From NCBI RefSeq assembly GCF_029871245.1, contig NZ_SSON01000065.1, positions 62,001 to 126,000 on the forward strand: DNA of 64,000 nt, in the 5' to 3' direction. A program made the position numbers and the translations under genes. Below, piece after piece: positions 62,544 to 64,000 of this stretch. This DNA comes from Pseudomonas sp. BN102 (lineage in GTDB: Bacteria > Pseudomonadota > Gammaproteobacteria > Pseudomonadales > Pseudomonadaceae). Position 1 is the stretch's first letter, and the number at the start of each line of letters is the position of its first letter. The notes under the pieces were generated by a model, which worked only from the letters and a program-made list of their open reading frames with translations, ran no database searches and was not told the origin of the DNA.

Positions 62544-63731
62544 ATGACCATAGCGCCCCTGTACATCTCGCTGATCAGCGAAACCTTCCTGCCCGAAGTC
62601 AACGGCGTGGCCAATACCCTTGGCCGCCTTTGCGACGGCTTGCGCACCGCCGGCCACCGGCTGCAACTGGTGCGCCCGCGCCAGTCCTGCGACCAGGGCC
62701 GCAGGAGCGACGATGAACTGCTGCTGATCCGCGGTTGGCCGCTGCCGGGCTATCCCGGCCTGCAATGGGGCCAGTCCTGCCTGCACAAGCTGCTGCGTCG
62801 CTGGCGCCAGCGCAAACCGGATGTGCTCTATATCGCCACCGAGGGCCCGCTGGGCTTCTCCGCCCTGCGCGCCGCGCGGCGCCTGGGGATTCCGGTGGTG
62901 AGCGGCTTCCACACCAACTTCCAGCAATACACCGGGCACTACGGCGCGGGACTGCTGACGCGCCTGCTGACCAACTACTTGCGCTGGTTCCACAACGCCA
63001 CCCGGCTAACTCTGGTGCCCAGCGTCAGCCAGCTGCAAGACCTGACCCGACGCGGCTTCGAGCGCCTGCAGCTGCTCTCCCGGGGCGTCGACGGCCAGCT
63101 CTTCAACCCCGCCCGCCGCTGCCCGGAGTTGCGCTCACAATGGGGCCTCGGCGAGCAGGACATCGCGGTGATTCACGTCGGCCGCCTGGCCGCGGAAAAG
63201 AACCTCGGCCTGCTCGGCGACACCTTCCATCACCTGCAGCGACGTTATCCACAGCTGAGCCTGAAGCTGGTGGTAGTGGGCGACGGCCCGCAACGCACCT
63301 CGCTCCAGCGCGCGCTGCCGGACGCTCTCTTCTGCGGCGTGCAGCGAGGCGAGGAGCTGGCCCGGCATTACGCGTCGGGCGACCTCTTTCTCTTCCCCAG
63401 CCTGTCGGAAACCTTCGGCAACGTGGTGCTGGAAGCCCTGGCCGCGGGCCTGGCGGTAGTGGCCTTCGACCAGGCCGCCGCAGCACAGCACATCCGCCAT
63501 GGCCACAACGGCGCCCTGGCGCTGCCGGACGAGCCGGCCAGCTTCCTCGAGGCTGCCGCCTGGCTGCTGGAGGACCCGGAGAACTTGCGCCGGGTACGCC
63601 TCAATGCGCGCATGCATGCCGGCCGCCAGGGCTGGGAGGCCATAGTCCAGCAGTTCGAGCAGTATCTGCTGCATGCCCGCCGTCCCGAGCTCGAAAACCC
63701 CATCAGTGGCGGCCTGCCGCCACGCGTCTAG
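62544..63731 (+). CDS. Family 4-type glycosyltransferase, probably for glycolipid synthesis in phosphate starvation
   Basis: About 395 residues, GT-B fold. N-terminal SETFLPEVNGVANTLGRL, then GFHTNFQQYTGHYG, and C-terminal HVGRLAAEKNLGLL and SETFGNVVLEALAAGLAVVA with the conserved ExxxxxxxE nucleotide-sugar site. Start uncertain: ATG 62520 lies only eight bases after a Pho box and may fall in the -10 area; ATG 62544 gives the normal N-terminus. The Pho box suggests induction in low phosphate, when some bacteria replace phospholipids with glycolipids. Overlaps the last bases of the convergent gene. Confidence 0.88.
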   Translation: MTIAPLYISLISETFLPEVNGVANTLGRLCDGLRTAGHRLQLVRPRQSCDQGRRSDDELLLIRGWPLPGYPGLQWGQSCLHKLLRRWRQRKPDVLYIATEGPLGFSALRAARRLGIPVVSGFHTNFQQYTGHYGAGLLTRLLTNYLRWFHNATRLTLVPSVSQLQDLTRRGFERLQLLSRGVDGQLFNPARRCPELRSQWGLGEQDIAVIHVGRLAAEKNLGLLGDTFHHLQRRYPQLSLKLVVVGDGPQRTSLQRALPDALFCGVQRGEELARHYASGDLFLFPSLSETFGNVVLEALAAGLAVVAFDQAAAAQHIRHGHNGALALPDEPASFLEAAAWLLEDPENLRRVRLNARMHAGRQGWEAIVQQFEQYLLHARRPELENPISGGLPPRV

Positions 63732-64000
63732 GCGAAGGCGGCAGTTGGTGCGGCGAATGCCAGGCTGAGGGCGCCACGGCCCAGGTTGATAGCCCCGGTA
63801 GGACTGAGCATGGCCAGCTGCAGGGTCACGCCACGTTCCGTGCAGGCCGCATTCAGTTCGACGAAACCCGGCAGGTCGCGCACCAGGGACAGTTCTCCCG
63901 CGAAGCTGATGCACAGCTGCGGCGCCAGCAACTCGCCGGCCAGCACCCGCAACCGCGCGTGGGCCAGCAGCTTCTCCGCCGCCTTGTCGAAGCTGGGCGC
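63728..64000 (-). CDS. Unrecognised gene, C-terminal part
   Basis: The frame is open from the right edge to TAG at 63730-63728, giving 90 residues (APSFDKAAEKLLAHARLRVL at the visible start, GAINLGRGALSLAFA near the end). Start and N-terminus lie beyond the window. I do not recognise the family. It converges on the glycosyltransferase, overlapping by four bases. Confidence 0.55.
   Translation of the reverse strand, partial: APSFDKAAEKLLAHARLRVLAGELLAPQLCISFAGELSLVRDLPGFVELNAACTERGVTLQLAMLSPTGAINLGRGALSLAFAAPTAAFA

Overview
The window is high-GC Gammaproteobacterial chromosome and almost certainly Pseudomonas. This rests on recognisable Pseudomonas-type proteins (BifA, MexVW, ColRS, the PA2778/PA2779 pair, FolM/FolE/FolX, a PpSB1-type short LOV protein), dense gene packing, and several families of short palindromic intergenic repeats. 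From memory, much of the gene order resembles separate blocks of the P. aeruginosa PAO1 map: the argP-sodB-bifA-mexVW-colRS-groEL block, the pdhAB/ldh block, the folE block and the trxB/cysZ block. Here they are joined in one segment. I see no rRNA, tRNA, CRISPR array, prophage or insertion sequence, and the species cannot be fixed from sequence alone.

Layout. 1-3.5 kb: end of a saccharopine-dehydrogenase-like gene, argP, an ACT protein, argO, sodB. 3.8-7.4 kb: the c-di-GMP phosphodiesterase bifA, then a GIDE-domain protein with an EF-hand and lemA. 7.5-12.8 kb: two imelysin lipoproteins flanking a di-haem oxidoreductase, plus a DUF1513 protein; this is probably an iron-linked periplasmic module. 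13-17.8 kb: a chemoreceptor remnant and the mexVW efflux pair. 18-25 kb: a small exported protein, colRS, groESL with a sigma-32 promoter, fxsA, a HugZ-like haem protein and a FabG-like SDR. 25-34 kb: a PA2778/PA2779 pair, then an ECF sigma/FecR/IutA-like receptor signalling system and a Fur-boxed DUF3649-PepSY-DUF3325 operon. 34-38.8 kb: DUF3509, PsiE, SOS-controlled yebG, a sterol-desaturase-like enzyme, AraC, and an EamA transporter gene with an in-frame amber codon. 38.9-47 kb: a branched-chain/pyruvate-type dehydrogenase complex (E2, E1 beta, E1 alpha) with leucine dehydrogenase, then SirB1, SnoaL-AraC, an FAD oxidase and a cupin. 47-53.6 kb: enoyl-CoA hydratase, a 17beta-HSD4-like SDR, a hydrolase-aldolase pair, lrgAB and its LysR neighbour. 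53.7-59.5 kb: cupin, flavodoxin, a LOV photoreceptor, a class II LitR-like MerR regulator, a monooxygenase-like membrane protein, folM-folE-folX, DUF1244 and HopJ. 59.8-64 kb: a glycolipid-binding-type protein, trxB, cysZ, a glycosyltransferase behind a Pho box, and a partial gene.

The most interesting system is the blue-light LOV protein beside a LitR/CarH-type regulator that has lost the B12-binding histidine motif, next to the tetrahydromonapterin synthesis genes. Other notable points are a split version of the P. putida IutY signalling arrangement, a three-unit Pho box, an attenuator-like hairpin before trxB, and at least four families of intergenic palindromes, one copy of which supplies the stop codon of a regulator.
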